Origin: Microbacterium oleivorans
Lineage (GTDB): Bacteria; Actinomycetota; Actinomycetes; Actinomycetales; Microbacteriaceae
Direction: 5' to 3'
Length of the DNA stretch: 64,000 bases
NCBI RefSeq assembly: GCF_023715745.1
Contig: NZ_JAMBOV010000005.1
Span: forward strand, 62,001 to 126,000
The notes under the pieces are model-generated. The model did not search any database. It was not told the origin of the DNA and saw only the letters and a program-made list of their open reading frames with translations. Shown here piece by piece: positions 1-8,796 of the stretch. Each line of letters begins with the position of its first letter. Position 1 is the first letter of the stretch. The position numbers were made by a program, and so were the translations under genes.

Positions 1-1023
1 GAGCGGGCCGCCGAGCAGAGCCGGTCGGCGTCGGCGTTCGCCCGCGCCTGCGAGAAGAACAGCGGCGGCATCCTGCCCTTCGTCACCACCGAGAACGCGG
101 CGCGCGACCTCGACCTCATGCGCGGCGTCCTGGGCGACGAGAAGCTCGCATATCTCGGCTACTCGTACGGGTCCTTCCTCGGCGCGTCGTACGCGGAACT
201 CTTCCCGGAGAACGTCGGTCGGATCGTCCTCGACGGCGGGCTCGATCCGTCCATCCCCGGCGCGATCGTGGGGGCGCGCCAAGCGGCGGGCTTCCAGTCG
301 GCGCTGGGCGCCTTCCTGACGTCGTGCCTCGAGGGATCCGACTGCCCGTTCACCGGTTCGCGCGACGACGCGCAGAGTCAGGTCGACGACGCGCTGGCCG
401 CGGTGGACGCGTCGCCCCTCCCGGCTACCGACGGTCGGATGCTGGGTGCTGACGCCCTGGTGATGGGCATCGTCTCCGCGCTGTACAGCGAGGGATCGTG
501 GTCGACGCTCTCGTCCGCTCTCACCGGCGTCCTCGAGGGCGACCCCGACGAGATGTTCGAGCTCGTCGATCGGTACTACAACCGCTACGACGGGGCCTAC
601 CTCGACAACTCGACCGAGGCGTTCTCGGCCTACAACTGCATGGACTATCCGGCCGACTCCGCGGATGTCGAGGCGGAGGCGGAGGCAGCGGTCGCCCAGG
701 ACGCCCCGACCTTCGCGCCCTATTGGAGCTCGGACGTCGACCTCTGCGACGAATGGCCCTACCCCCCCACGGGCACCCGGGACGAGATCCACGCCGACGG
801 TGCGGCCCCCATCCTCGTGATCGGGACGACGAACGACCCCGCGACCCCGTACGAGTGGTCGGCGGCGCTGGCGGAGCAGCTGAGTTCCGGCATCCTGCTG
901 ACGCGGGTGGGGGAGGGGCACACGGGCTTCAACAAGGGGAACGCCTGCATCGACGACACGGTGGTCGCGTATTTCGAGGACGGCGCCGTGCCCACGGGCG
1001 ACGTCCGGTGCGAGGCGGGATGA
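1..1023 (+). CDS. Alpha/beta hydrolase of the TAP (tripeptidyl aminopeptidase) type, 5' end outside window
   Basis: The frame is open from base 1, so the start codon and any signal peptide lie upstream. About 340 residues are present. The nucleophile elbow GYSYGS places the serine near residue 55 of the fragment. The C-terminal part carries the other triad residues, an Asp in GTTNDPATPYEW and a His in GEGHTGF. This layout, with an insertion between the nucleophile and the C-terminal TAP-like domain and with scattered cysteines (SCLEGSDC, NCMDY, DLCDEW), is that of secreted Streptomyces-type tripeptidyl aminopeptidases and SlpD/E proteases. Such enzymes release N-terminal tripeptides or act as esterases. 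The exact substrate cannot be read from the sequence. Confidence 0.85.
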   Translation, partial: ERAAEQSRSASAFARACEKNSGGILPFVTTENAARDLDLMRGVLGDEKLAYLGYSYGSFLGASYAELFPENVGRIVLDGGLDPSIPGAIVGARQAAGFQSALGAFLTSCLEGSDCPFTGSRDDAQSQVDDALAAVDASPLPATDGRMLGADALVMGIVSALYSEGSWSTLSSALTGVLEGDPDEMFELVDRYYNRYDGAYLDNSTEAFSAYNCMDYPADSADVEAEAEAAVAQDAPTFAPYWSSDVDLCDEWPYPPTGTRDEIHADGAAPILVIGTTNDPATPYEWSAALAEQLSSGILLTRVGEGHTGFNKGNACIDDTVVAYFEDGAVPTGDVRCEAG

Positions 1024-1091
1024 GGGCCGCGTTCGCACCATCCCCTCGGACCCTGTAGGATCGATGATCGTGCAACGCGCGAGCGAAGCGC

Positions 1092-1167
1092 GCCACCTTA
1101 GCTCAGACGGCAGAGCGATTCACTCGTAATGAATAGGTCAAGGGTTCGATTCCCTTAGGTGGCTCCA
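1092..1167 (+). tRNA. tRNA-Thr, anticodon CGT, with encoded CCA
   Basis: A complete cloverleaf can be drawn. The acceptor stem is GCCACCT/AGGTGGC, the D arm GCTC/GAGC, and the anticodon stem ATTCA/TGAAT around loop CTCGTAA with anticodon CGT, which reads ACG threonine codons. The T arm is AAGGG-TTCGATT-CCCTT. The discriminator base is T and CCA is encoded. The gene lies 69 bases after the hydrolase and just before a small membrane-protein gene. Confidence 0.97.
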
Positions 1168-1184
1168 GAACAGAGGACACACGG

Positions 1185-1574
1185 GTGGCACAGGCCCTGG
1201 ATGCGATTCTCGAGATCTTCTCGTGGGTGGGCTTCGGGGCTGCGGTCGTCTTCGGGGTCGCCGCGATCGTCGTGTGGGCCTCCGACGGCAGTTGGCTCCC
1301 GGCCGAGGCGTATCTCGACGAGGACGGCCGGGCTCTCCGGTGGATCGACGATGCGGGTGAGGTGAACGCCGCCGACCTGGCCGAGCATGATCGCGACCAC
1401 CTCGGCGCGGGCGGCACGGCGCCGATCTGGTATCGCCACGGCTGGCGGGACCGCATGAGGTTCACGAAGCGTCCGCCCGCCTTGCGGATGCTGGTCGGTC
1501 TCGCGATCGGCGGCGGCGTGCTCGGGATCGTGTCCACGATCGCGTCCGTCGTCGTCTTCTTCGTCCGCCAATGA
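1185..1574 (+). CDS. Small two-span membrane protein of unknown function
   Basis: A 129-residue protein starting with GTG 18 bases after the tRNA, with a weak AGAGGA upstream. It has one hydrophobic segment near residues 10-32 and another near residues 102-126. Between them is a charged loop of about 65 residues that would lie on one side of the membrane (YLDEDGRALRWIDDAG, HGWRDRMRF). I recognise no family. The coding-type third-base GC and the absence of a better frame support a real gene. The next gene (MMPL exporter) starts 40 bases later but has its own promoter and operator, so it is probably a separate unit. Confidence 0.7.
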   Translation: MAQALDAILEIFSWVGFGAAVVFGVAAIVVWASDGSWLPAEAYLDEDGRALRWIDDAGEVNAADLAEHDRDHLGAGGTAPIWYRHGWRDRMRFTKRPPALRMLVGLAIGGGVLGIVSTIASVVVFFVRQ

Positions 1575-1591
1575 GGATTGTTGTAAAAGCG

Positions 1592-1614
1592 TATATCTAG
1601 ATAAGCTAGGTATA
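1592..1614 (+). promoter_or_regulatory. Palindromic operator and leaderless promoter over the MMPL start codon
   Basis: TATATCTAG (1592-1600) and CTAGGTATA (1606-1614) form an inverted repeat with one mismatch and a 5-base spacer; TATCTAGATA within it is itself palindromic. It stands out as an AT-rich patch in GC-rich DNA. A TAAGCT -10 box at 1602-1607 would start the mRNA at the ATG (1614), with TTGTTG at 1578-1583 as -35 and an 18-base spacer. A repressor bound here would block both promoter and start codon. The shape resembles PadR- or MarR-type operators, but no such regulator gene lies nearby. Confidence 0.6.
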
Positions 1615-3845
1615 TGTCCTCTGCATCGACGCCTTCACGCTGGCTGCGCATCGCGCTCCCGCTCGTCCTCGTCGTCATCTGGCTGGCCGGTGGATCCATC
1701 GGCGGACCCTACTTCGGCAAGGTCGAGGAGGTCTCGACGAACGACCAGTCGAGTTTCCTGCCGCAGAGCGCCGAGTCGACGCAGGTTCAGGAGCGACTCG
1801 ACGACTTCCTCGGCGGTGACGCGATCCCGGCTCTCGTCGTCTTCGAGGGGACGGGCAAGATCGACGCCGCGGATCTCGACGAGGTGCAGGCGGTCGCTGA
1901 CGAGGTGGGCGCGCTCGAGGGGGTGCTCGAGGTGTCGCCGGCCATCCCGTCCGAGGACGGCGAGGCGGCGCAGGTCGTCGTCTCGATCGACGCCGCAGCG
2001 GAGGTGACGGACGTCGTCGGCGAGGTCCGCGAGCTCGTCGCAGCGGACGGTCCCGCCTCCCTCGAGGCCTGGGTGACCGGACCCGCCGGCTTCACGGCCG
2101 ACCTGGCGACCGGGTTCACCGGCATCGACGGGCTGCTCCTGCTCGTGGCGCTCGGCGCCGTGTTCGTCATCCTCGTCGTCGTGTACCGATCTCCGCTGCT
2201 GCCGATCCTCGTGCTGCTGACGTCGGTGTTCGCCCTCTGCGTCGCCCTCTTGAGCGTGTGGTGGCTCGCGAAGGCCGAGATCGTCGTCCTCAACGGCCAG
2301 GTTCAGGGGATCCTGTTCATCCTCGTCATCGGTGCCGCCACCGACTACGCACTGCTCTATGTCGCGCGTTTCCGTGAGGCGATCGGGGAGGGGCGGCGCA
2401 GGTGGGACGCCGCGACCTCCGCCTGGAAGGGGTCTGTCGAACCCATCCTGGCCTCCGGCGGCACCGTCATCGCCGGTCTGCTGTGTCTCCTGCTCAGCGA
2501 CCTCGCGAGCAACCGTGCCCTCGGCCCCATCGCCTCGATCGGCATCGCCTTCGCGATACTGTCCGCCTTGACCTTCCTTCCGGCCCTCCTCGCTCTCGTC
2601 GGCCGTGCGGCGTTCTGGCCGTTCATCCCGAAGGCCGGCATGACCGATCTGCCCGCCGACCTGACGCAGCCGACCCGAGGCCTGTGGGCGAAGCTCGCGC
2701 GTTTCGTCGCGCGGCGCGCGCGGATCGTATGGATCCTCTCGACGGTCGTCCTCCTGGCGGCATCGGTCGGGGTCACTCAGCTGAAGGCCGACGGTGTGCC
2801 AGCCAGCGAGCTCGTGCTCGGGCAGTCGCAGGCGCGTGACGGCGGGGTCGTGCTCGCCGAGCACTTCCCGGCGGGGTCCGGCAGCCCGCTCTACGTGATC
2901 GTCGCGGAGGGCGACGCGCCCGCAGCCGCTGAGCTCATCGGTGCACAGGGCGGGGTGGACTCGGTCGGCGTCGTCGCCGCGGACACCCCCTCGGGGCAGG
3001 CCGCCGTCAGCGTCGAGGACGGCGAGCTCGTGCTTGCGCCGCAGGGCCCTCCCGGGACCCCCGCTCCGGAGCCGACCGTGGACGGCGGTGACGTGATGCT
3101 CGTGGCGACCCTGTCGGACGCAGCCGATTCGCTCGAGGCCGAGCAGACGGTGCGTGACCTGCGCATTGCGCTCACCGAGGCGCCGTTCGACGGGATCGTC
3201 GGCGGGACGACCGCGGTGGACCTCGACACGAACGACACGTCGATCCGCGACCGGACGGTGATCATCCCGGTGATCCTGGCCGTCGTGCTGCTGATCCTCA
3301 TGCTGCTGCTGCGCTCGATCCTCGCCCCGGTGCTGCTGATCCTGAGCGTCATCGTGTCGTTCGCGGCGGCGCTGGGCGTCAGTGCGCTCGTGTTCAACGA
3401 CGTCTTCGGATTCCCGGGCGGCGACCCCGCCGTCCCGCTCTACGGCTTCGTCTTCCTGGTCGCCCTCGGCATCGACTACAACATCTTCCTCATGTCGCGG
3501 GTGCGGGAGGAGTCGCTCGCGCACGGGACGCGCCGCGGCATCCTCCGCGGGCTCGTGGCGACCGGCGGGGTCATCACATCGGCGGGTCTCGTGCTCGCGG
3601 CGACGTTCGCGGCACTGGGCGTGATCCAGATCCTCTTCCTCGTCCAGCTGGCGTTCATCGTGGCGTTCGGTGTGCTGCTCGACACGTTCATCGTGCGGTC
3701 GCTGCTCGTACCGGCCCTCGCATACGACATCGGGCGGAGCATCTGGTGGCCCTCGAGGCTGTCCCGGATGGACCGGGACGGGACGCAGCCCGCGCCGCCC
3801 GGGGAGATGACGCGGGCCGCGTACCGGCGGACTCTCGACGCGTGA
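1614..3845 (+). CDS. MMPL-family (RND superfamily) membrane transporter
   Basis: A 743-residue MMPL/RND transporter, a size typical of actinobacterial MMPL proteins. An N-terminal span (residues about 9-28) is followed by an extracytoplasmic domain to about 165. Then comes a block of five spans (about 170-335), with FILVIGAATDYALLYVARFRE carrying the Asp/Tyr proton-relay signature of MMPL proteins. The second half repeats this plan: a span near 370-390, a second outer domain, then five more spans with ALGIDYNIFLMSRVREE. Family members export lipids, siderophores or drugs using the proton gradient. There is no ribosome-binding site, and the start sits within an operator (1592-1614), so expression is probably repressed until an inducer appears. 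The substrate is unknown. Confidence 0.9.
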   Translation: MSSASTPSRWLRIALPLVLVVIWLAGGSIGGPYFGKVEEVSTNDQSSFLPQSAESTQVQERLDDFLGGDAIPALVVFEGTGKIDAADLDEVQAVADEVGALEGVLEVSPAIPSEDGEAAQVVVSIDAAAEVTDVVGEVRELVAADGPASLEAWVTGPAGFTADLATGFTGIDGLLLLVALGAVFVILVVVYRSPLLPILVLLTSVFALCVALLSVWWLAKAEIVVLNGQVQGILFILVIGAATDYALLYVARFREAIGEGRRRWDAATSAWKGSVEPILASGGTVIAGLLCLLLSDLASNRALGPIASIGIAFAILSALTFLPALLALVGRAAFWPFIPKAGMTDLPADLTQPTRGLWAKLARFVARRARIVWILSTVVLLAASVGVTQLKADGVPASELVLGQSQARDGGVVLAEHFPAGSGSPLYVIVAEGDAPAAAELIGAQGGVDSVGVVAADTPSGQAAVSVEDGELVLAPQGPPGTPAPEPTVDGGDVMLVATLSDAADSLEAEQTVRDLRIALTEAPFDGIVGGTTAVDLDTNDTSIRDRTVIIPVILAVVLLILMLLLRSILAPVLLILSVIVSFAAALGVSALVFNDVFGFPGGDPAVPLYGFVFLVALGIDYNIFLMSRVREESLAHGTRRGILRGLVATGGVITSAGLVLAATFAALGVIQILFLVQLAFIVAFGVLLDTFIVRSLLVPALAYDIGRSIWWPSRLSRMDRDGTQPAPPGEMTRAAYRRTLDA

Positions 3846-3854
3846 GGCGCGCGG

Positions 3855-4241
3855 TCAGTCGGTCGCGCGGCGTCGGCTGATCAGCGCCGCGACGACGCGC
3901 CACCCGACCAGCATGAGCAGCAGCACGGATGCCGCGACGATCACGAAGGCGACCTGCACGCCCTGACCGGACAGCGCGCGCAGGATCATCCCGCCCGCCA
4001 CCGTCACGGCCCACACCGGGAATCCGGTGCGGAGGATCGCGCGCGGCGCCTGCCACCCGAGGCAGAGGAGCCATCCGGTGACGAGCGCGGCGAGGAACGG
4101 GCCCGCCGTCGTGGCGAGACCCGCGAAGGGCGCCTCGGAGTGACTCGCGCGTCCGATCGCGGCGAACACGACGACGAGGACGGCGTCCAGTCCGAAGGCC
4201 CCGAGGATGCCCAAGGTCGGGTGCCGGACGGGTGTGGCCAT
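3855..4241 (-). CDS. DUF3054 family membrane protein
   Basis: A 128-residue protein with four hydrophobic segments and the DUF3054 pattern: DAVLVVVFAAIGR near the N-terminus and TGFPVWAVTVAGGMILR in the third span. I chose ATG 4241 over ATG 4283 because TACGCT (4248-4253, reverse strand) lies 6 bases upstream as a leaderless -10 box, and because the longer version adds only a basic, low-complexity stretch. The gene converges on the MMPL gene with 9 bases between stops. The family is widespread in actinobacteria and has no known function. Confidence 0.85.
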   Translation of the reverse strand: MATPVRHPTLGILGAFGLDAVLVVVFAAIGRASHSEAPFAGLATTAGPFLAALVTGWLLCLGWQAPRAILRTGFPVWAVTVAGGMILRALSGQGVQVAFVIVAASVLLLMLVGWRVVAALISRRRATD

Positions 4242-4247
4242 GCCGCC

Positions 4248-4253
4248 AGCGTA
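4248..4253 (-). promoter_or_regulatory. -10 box of the DUF3054 gene (leaderless)
   Basis: TACGCT on the reverse strand, 6 bases before ATG 4241. The spacing implies transcription starting at the A of the ATG. Confidence 0.5.
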
Positions 4254-4300
4254 GCCGCGCCGACCGCGACGCGGAGATGCCACCGGGCCCCGTCCCGTCG

Positions 4301-4306
4301 TACTCT
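4301..4306 (+). promoter_or_regulatory. -10 box of pncA (leaderless)
   Basis: TACTCT lies 6 bases before ATG 4313. No Shine-Dalgarno sequence is visible, which fits a leaderless mRNA and decides the start. Confidence 0.5.
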
Positions 4307-4312
4307 CGACAC

Positions 4313-4912
4313 ATGACCCGAGCGCTGTTCATCGTCGATGTGCAGAACGACTTCACCGAGCACGGCGCGCTGGCCGTCGAGGGTGGCGACGCGGTCGCCG
4401 TGGCGATCACGTCGTACCTCGCCGCCCACGCCACCGACTACGACCTCATCGTCGCGTCCCGCGACTGGCACGACGGCGAGGGTGACAACGGGGGACACTT
4501 CTCCGCCGAGCCCGACTACGTCGACTCCTGGCCTGTCCACTGCGTCGCCGGCACACCCGGAGCCGACTACGACCCCGGCCTGGACACCAGCGCGGTCACC
4601 CATCACGTCACGAAGGGGCAGGGCAAGCCCGCCTACTCGCTCTTCGAAGGGGTGACGGATGCCGGCGAGACGGTCGCCGACCTGTTGACGGCGCACGGCG
4701 TGGTCGACGTCGACGTGACCGGCATCGCCACGGACCACTGCGTCCGGGCATCCGCTCTGGACGCGATCGCCCACGGCCGCCGGGTGCGGATCCTCACCGA
4801 CCTCATCGCCGGGGTCGCCCCCGCTCCGAGCGAGGCGGCGCTCGCCGAACTCGCCCACGCCGGTGCCGAGCTCGCCTCGTCGACGGACACCGCCGACGGA
4901 CGCGACCGGTGA
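4313..4912 (+). CDS. pncA: Nicotinamidase (isochorismatase family)
   Basis: A 199-residue cytoplasmic amidohydrolase that converts nicotinamide to nicotinate and ammonia for NAD salvage. The catalytic triad is visible: Asp9 in VDVQNDF, Lys101 in VTKGQ and Cys143 in TDHCVRA. The metal-binding residues appear as Asp51 and His53 (SRDWH) and His76 (WPVHC). Length and order match PncA rather than isochorismatase or pyrazinamidase-like relatives lacking the DWH motif. I use ATG 4313 because a leaderless -10 box precedes it; an upstream in-frame ATG at 4232 would add an unlikely basic tail. The next gene starts within its stop codon. Confidence 0.92.
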   Translation: MTRALFIVDVQNDFTEHGALAVEGGDAVAVAITSYLAAHATDYDLIVASRDWHDGEGDNGGHFSAEPDYVDSWPVHCVAGTPGADYDPGLDTSAVTHHVTKGQGKPAYSLFEGVTDAGETVADLLTAHGVVDVDVTGIATDHCVRASALDAIAHGRRVRILTDLIAGVAPAPSEAALAELAHAGAELASSTDTADGRDR

Positions 4913-5604
4913 GCCGGCAGGCGCCCGCGGGCTGGTACCCCGATCCTGGCGAACCCGACCAGCTGCGCTGGTGGGACGGCACAGACTGGGCGAGCGATAC
5001 GGTCGCCCCGCGGACACCGGTCGCCGTGGATGAAGCCGCGCCACCACCGTCCCGTGCGGCCGCTCCGGCTGCGGCGCCTGCCGCTCCCGCGGCCCCGGCG
5101 GAAGCACCCGCTCCTGCGCAGGCGCCCGCTCCGACGGCGACCCCCCGGCCGGGCACCGCATGGATCTGGGCGGCGATCGTGGCATCCGCTCTGCCCCTGT
5201 ACACCGGATCCCTCGTCGACGGGGAAGCGGTGGCGCGCCTGCTCGGGCAGGCGTCGACGGCCCTGACGCCGGCCGGCTGGATCGTGGCGGGATTGAGTCT
5301 GCTGCTCATCGTCGACCTGATCCTCGTCGCGCTCGCCGTGCTCTTCGCCCGGCTCGATCATCGAGCGCTCCGTCGCCGCGGCATCGCCTCGCCGTTCGGT
5401 TGGGGGTGGGCGACCCTCGCCTTCGTGGTCACTCTCGGGGTCTACGTCGTCGGGCGCACGTTCGTCGTCCACCGTGCGACGGGGCGTGGGATCGCGCCGT
5501 TCTGGGGATGGCTCATCGCCACGATCCTCGGGCTGGTCGTGTTCACCGCCTGGATCGTGGGCTTCTCCGACGCCGCGTGGGAGACGGTCACCACCGCGCG
5601 CTGA
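4909..5604 (+). CDS. DUF2510 domain membrane protein
   Basis: A 231-residue protein whose GTG start overlaps the pncA stop (GTGA), so it is translationally coupled. The N-terminus APAGWYPDPGEPDQLRWWDG is the DUF2510 motif, a short Trp-rich module common at the N-termini of actinobacterial membrane proteins. An Ala/Pro-rich linker (residues about 45-80) leads to four hydrophobic segments (about 83-105, 120-145, 160-180, 190-213). The function of the family is not established. The cotranscription with pncA may be only positional. Confidence 0.8.
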   Translation: MSRQAPAGWYPDPGEPDQLRWWDGTDWASDTVAPRTPVAVDEAAPPPSRAAAPAAAPAAPAAPAEAPAPAQAPAPTATPRPGTAWIWAAIVASALPLYTGSLVDGEAVARLLGQASTALTPAGWIVAGLSLLLIVDLILVALAVLFARLDHRALRRRGIASPFGWGWATLAFVVTLGVYVVGRTFVVHRATGRGIAPFWGWLIATILGLVVFTAWIVGFSDAAWETVTTAR

Positions 5605-5683
5605 CGGATCCGGGCGGGCGATCTTCACGCGATGGTCACCTCCGGTTCATCGCCCCGGCGCGGCCCCGCCCGAGCATGGGGGA

Positions 5684-6871
5684 ATGACCGGTCCTCGCGT
5701 CCTCTCCCTGTACGAAGGCCTCTTCTCGGGCGGTGCCCGAGTCCTCCACACGAACGTCGTGACCCAGCTGCATGCGGGCGGCTCGCACGAGCACGCCGTG
5801 CTGTCGCTCGCCTCGCGGGCCCGCCGCGAGGGTGCGGTCCAGCACATCGCCGACGACCCGCGCTACCGGTGGCTGCGCGAGGCGGGCATCGACGTCACCG
5901 ACCTGGGACGCGAAGCCGGTGCGCTGCCCCCGGAGCCGGACGACTTCACCGACGCTGAGCTCGACGTCGCGGCGCGGGAGGTCGCCCGCGCCGACGTCAT
6001 CCTCACGCTCAAGGAGCAGCCCCTCGGACTGCTCCTCGCGCTCGAGGCGCGCGGCCTGCTCCCCGACATCCCGATCGCCGCGTGCCTGCACCGCTCGGAT
6101 CCGACCCACTCGGGCGCCGCCGCACGGTGGATGGGGGAGCTGGCGGCGTCCGGTCGCCTCACCACGACCATCGCGTGTGCGGAGTCCACGAGTGACGCCT
6201 ATGCGCGGTACCTGCCGCCGTCGACCGCACGCGTCGTGATCCCGAACGGGATCGACCTCGCACGGTACCGCCCCAAGCCCCACGAGCGGATGCCGCTGCG
6301 CGCCCAGCTGGGAATCGCGCCGTCCGCGCCCGTCGTCCTCTTCGCCGCGCGATTCGATGCGATGAAGGACCCGGGTCTGTTCCTCCGGGCCGTCGCCGCG
6401 CACGCGCAGCGCGACACCCGCACGCAGTACGTCCTCTGCGGCGCCGGCATGACGGCGGACAACGAGGCGCTCACCGCCGAGATCGCGGAGGCCGGTGCGC
6501 CCGCCGGACGCCTCCACCGGCTGGGGATCCGAAACGACATGCCGCGTGTCTACCGCGGCGCCGACGTCGTGGCGCTGACGAGCGCGTTCGGCGAGGCGTC
6601 GCCCCTGTGCCTCATCGAGGGCGCCGCCAGTGGCGCGACCCCGGTCACGACAGCGGTGGGCGATTCCGCGCAGGTCGTGGCCGGCATGGGACTGGTCACA
6701 CCGCACGATCCGCACGCGATCGCCGCCGCGTGGGCCAAGGTCATCGCCCACCGGCCGGCCTACCGGGCCGCGGCGCTCGCAGCGCGCCCGCGGCTGGGGG
6801 CGGACCGCATGCTCGACGCCTACCGCGGTGTCATCGACGGGCTCGCGGCGCGCCGCGAGGCTGCTGCCTGA
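5684..6871 (+). CDS. Glycosyltransferase family 4 (GT-B fold)
   Basis: A 395-residue retaining glycosyltransferase with the GT-B plan: an N-terminal acceptor domain (RVLSLYEGLFSGGARVL) and a C-terminal nucleotide-sugar domain. VIPNGIDLARYRP lies near residues 186-198. The nucleotide-sugar binding segment is TSAFGEASPLCLIEGAASG, whose Glu pair matches the EX7E motif of GT4 enzymes. ATG 5684 follows GGGGGA. There are no membrane spans. The acceptor is unknown; the following GH15 gene could mean a role in trehalose, maltoside or glycogen-like metabolism, but this is context only. Confidence 0.85.
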   Translation: MTGPRVLSLYEGLFSGGARVLHTNVVTQLHAGGSHEHAVLSLASRARREGAVQHIADDPRYRWLREAGIDVTDLGREAGALPPEPDDFTDAELDVAAREVARADVILTLKEQPLGLLLALEARGLLPDIPIAACLHRSDPTHSGAAARWMGELAASGRLTTTIACAESTSDAYARYLPPSTARVVIPNGIDLARYRPKPHERMPLRAQLGIAPSAPVVLFAARFDAMKDPGLFLRAVAAHAQRDTRTQYVLCGAGMTADNEALTAEIAEAGAPAGRLHRLGIRNDMPRVYRGADVVALTSAFGEASPLCLIEGAASGATPVTTAVGDSAQVVAGMGLVTPHDPHAIAAAWAKVIAHRPAYRAAALAARPRLGADRMLDAYRGVIDGLAARREAAA

Positions 6872-6946
6872 CCGCGCACCGTCACACATCGACGGCGGGG
6901 TGTCAACCGGGACACGATCCGTCGCCGTCCCGGGAAGACTCGCGGC

Positions 6947-8758
6947 ATGCCGCCTTCCGACGACACCGCTCCCGGCCAGGATCTGCGCAGCTATGCGCCG
7001 ATCGGCGACGGACGGACGGTCGCGCTCATCGGGCTGCGGGGTCAGATCGACTGGATGCCGCTGCCCGGCGTCGACGATCTCCCGATCTTCGGGCGTCTGC
7101 TCGACGACGACGCGGGCGGCTGCATCGAGCTCGAGCCGGTGGAGGAGTACGACGTCCGACGGCGGTACCTGCCGCGCACGAACGTCCTCGTGACCACGTT
7201 CCGCACCCCGTCGGGCACGGCGACCGTGACGGACGCGCTCGTGACGGGCGTCGCGGGACGCCTGCCGTGGGCAGAGCTCGCCCGCCGCGTGGACGGCGTG
7301 GAGGGAGAGGTCGCGTTCCGCTGGCGCGTCCAGCCGGGCACGTCGCTGAAGACGGCGGCGCCATGGCACGATCGGGCGAACGGACGCAGCATCCTGCGGT
7401 CGGGACTCACGACGATCGGTGTGACGGGCCGCGACCACGGGCCGGAGCCGGCCGCATCCGCCGACGGCATCGCGACAGGGCTGGCGGGCGGCTTCACGAC
7501 CGAGAGGGGCAGCCGACACCTGCTCATCGTCGTCGGGACCCATGACGAGCCGATCCACTTCCCCGACCCCGACAACGTCGACCGCGGCATCGACCGCACG
7601 ATCGAGGCGTGGCGCGCGTGGTCGCGGGAGTTCTCGTACGACGGGCCGTGGGCGACCGACGTGCAGCGCAGCGCGCTCATGCTCAAGCTCCTGATCCACA
7701 GCCCGACCGGTGCGATCGCCGCCGCAGCGACCACGTCCCTCCCCGAGAGCCTGGACGGGCAGAAGAACTGGGACTACCGGCTCGCCTGGGTGCGCGACCT
7801 CGCCTACACGCTCGACGCCCTCGTCGGGTTCGGTCTGCGGGAAGAGACCCATGCCGCGATCTCGTGGCTTCTGCGGACGATCCGACGCCACGGTCCGGAG
7901 CTGCACGTCATGTACACGCTCGACGGCGAACTGGATGGGCACGTCACGGAGTACGACGTCCCCGGCTGGCGGGGCGTCGGGCCTGTCGTGACCGGGAACC
8001 CGGCCCGCGAGCAGGTCCAGCTCGGGGTGTACGGCGACCTCTTCGCGATCTGTCGCGCATACGTCGAGGCGGGGAACGCTTTGGATGTCCAGACCGGACG
8101 GATGCTCTCGATGTACGCCGACAAGGTGTGCGACTCATGGCGCAACCCCGACTCGGGTATGTGGGAGCTCCCCGAGGAGCGGCACTACGTGTCGTCGAAG
8201 ATGGGCTGCTGGCAGGCGCTGAACGACGCCGTCCGCCTCGCGGAGCTCGAGCAGATCCCCGGCAGCAGCGAACGATGGGCGGCCGAAGCGCAGCTCGTGC
8301 GCGAATGGGTGGAGGAGCACGGCTGGTCGGAGTCGCGCGGCGCCTACGTCATGGCCCAGGGCAGCCGCGACCTCGACGCCTCCGTCCTGCTCCACTCTCT
8401 CAGCGGATTCGACCGCGGTGAGCGGATGTCGCGCACCATCGACGCGCTCTCGGGGGAGCTCGGCGAGGGACCGCACCTGTTCCGCTACACGGGGATGCGC
8501 GACGAGGAGGCCACGTTCGTCGCCTGCGGCTTCTGGCGCGCCGCAGCGCTCGTCTGCGTCGGACGCCATGACGAGGGCATCGCCGCGATGAACGAGCTCG
8601 TCGCCTCCGGCAACGACGTCGGGATGTTCGCCGAGATGATCGACCCCGACGACGGCGCCTTCCTCGGCAATCTGCCGCAGGCACTGAGTCACCTGGCGCT
8701 GATCCGCGCCGCGCTGACGATCCGCGAACTCGTCGGCGACGACGCCGACGGCCGCTGA
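6947..8758 (+). CDS. Glycoside hydrolase family 15 (trehalase/glucoamylase-like)
   Basis: A 603-residue cytoplasmic protein with the two-domain plan of bacterial GH15 enzymes. An N-terminal beta-sandwich (residues about 1-215, beginning RSYAPIGDGRTVALIGLRGQIDWMPLP) is followed by an (alpha/alpha)6 barrel. The barrel signature KNWDYRLAWVRDLAYTLDAL lies near residue 270. Members hydrolyse alpha-glucosides such as trehalose, maltose or dextrins with inversion. The mycobacterial-type trehalase is the closest characterised form I know, but the sequence alone does not separate it from glucoamylase. The neighbouring GT4 and stress-type SDR suggest osmotic or stress-linked sugar metabolism (inference). 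Confidence 0.85.
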   Translation: MPPSDDTAPGQDLRSYAPIGDGRTVALIGLRGQIDWMPLPGVDDLPIFGRLLDDDAGGCIELEPVEEYDVRRRYLPRTNVLVTTFRTPSGTATVTDALVTGVAGRLPWAELARRVDGVEGEVAFRWRVQPGTSLKTAAPWHDRANGRSILRSGLTTIGVTGRDHGPEPAASADGIATGLAGGFTTERGSRHLLIVVGTHDEPIHFPDPDNVDRGIDRTIEAWRAWSREFSYDGPWATDVQRSALMLKLLIHSPTGAIAAAATTSLPESLDGQKNWDYRLAWVRDLAYTLDALVGFGLREETHAAISWLLRTIRRHGPELHVMYTLDGELDGHVTEYDVPGWRGVGPVVTGNPAREQVQLGVYGDLFAICRAYVEAGNALDVQTGRMLSMYADKVCDSWRNPDSGMWELPEERHYVSSKMGCWQALNDAVRLAELEQIPGSSERWAAEAQLVREWVEEHGWSESRGAYVMAQGSRDLDASVLLHSLSGFDRGERMSRTIDALSGELGEGPHLFRYTGMRDEEATFVACGFWRAAALVCVGRHDEGIAAMNELVASGNDVGMFAEMIDPDDGAFLGNLPQALSHLALIRAALTIRELVGDDADGR

Positions 8759-8796
8759 CGACCACCACGACCACCATGAAGAAGAAGGAGAGCACG

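Noticed and set aside
1635..3524. A 629-codon open frame antisense to the MMPL gene
   Set aside because: Very rich in Arg, Asp, Glu and Gln with no domain pattern; it is the mirror of high-GC third positions in the real gene.
5636..7942. A 768-codon antisense frame across the GT4 and GH15 genes
   Set aside because: It spans two unrelated real genes and an intergenic region, with no recognisable motif; open only because stops are rare in high-GC DNA.
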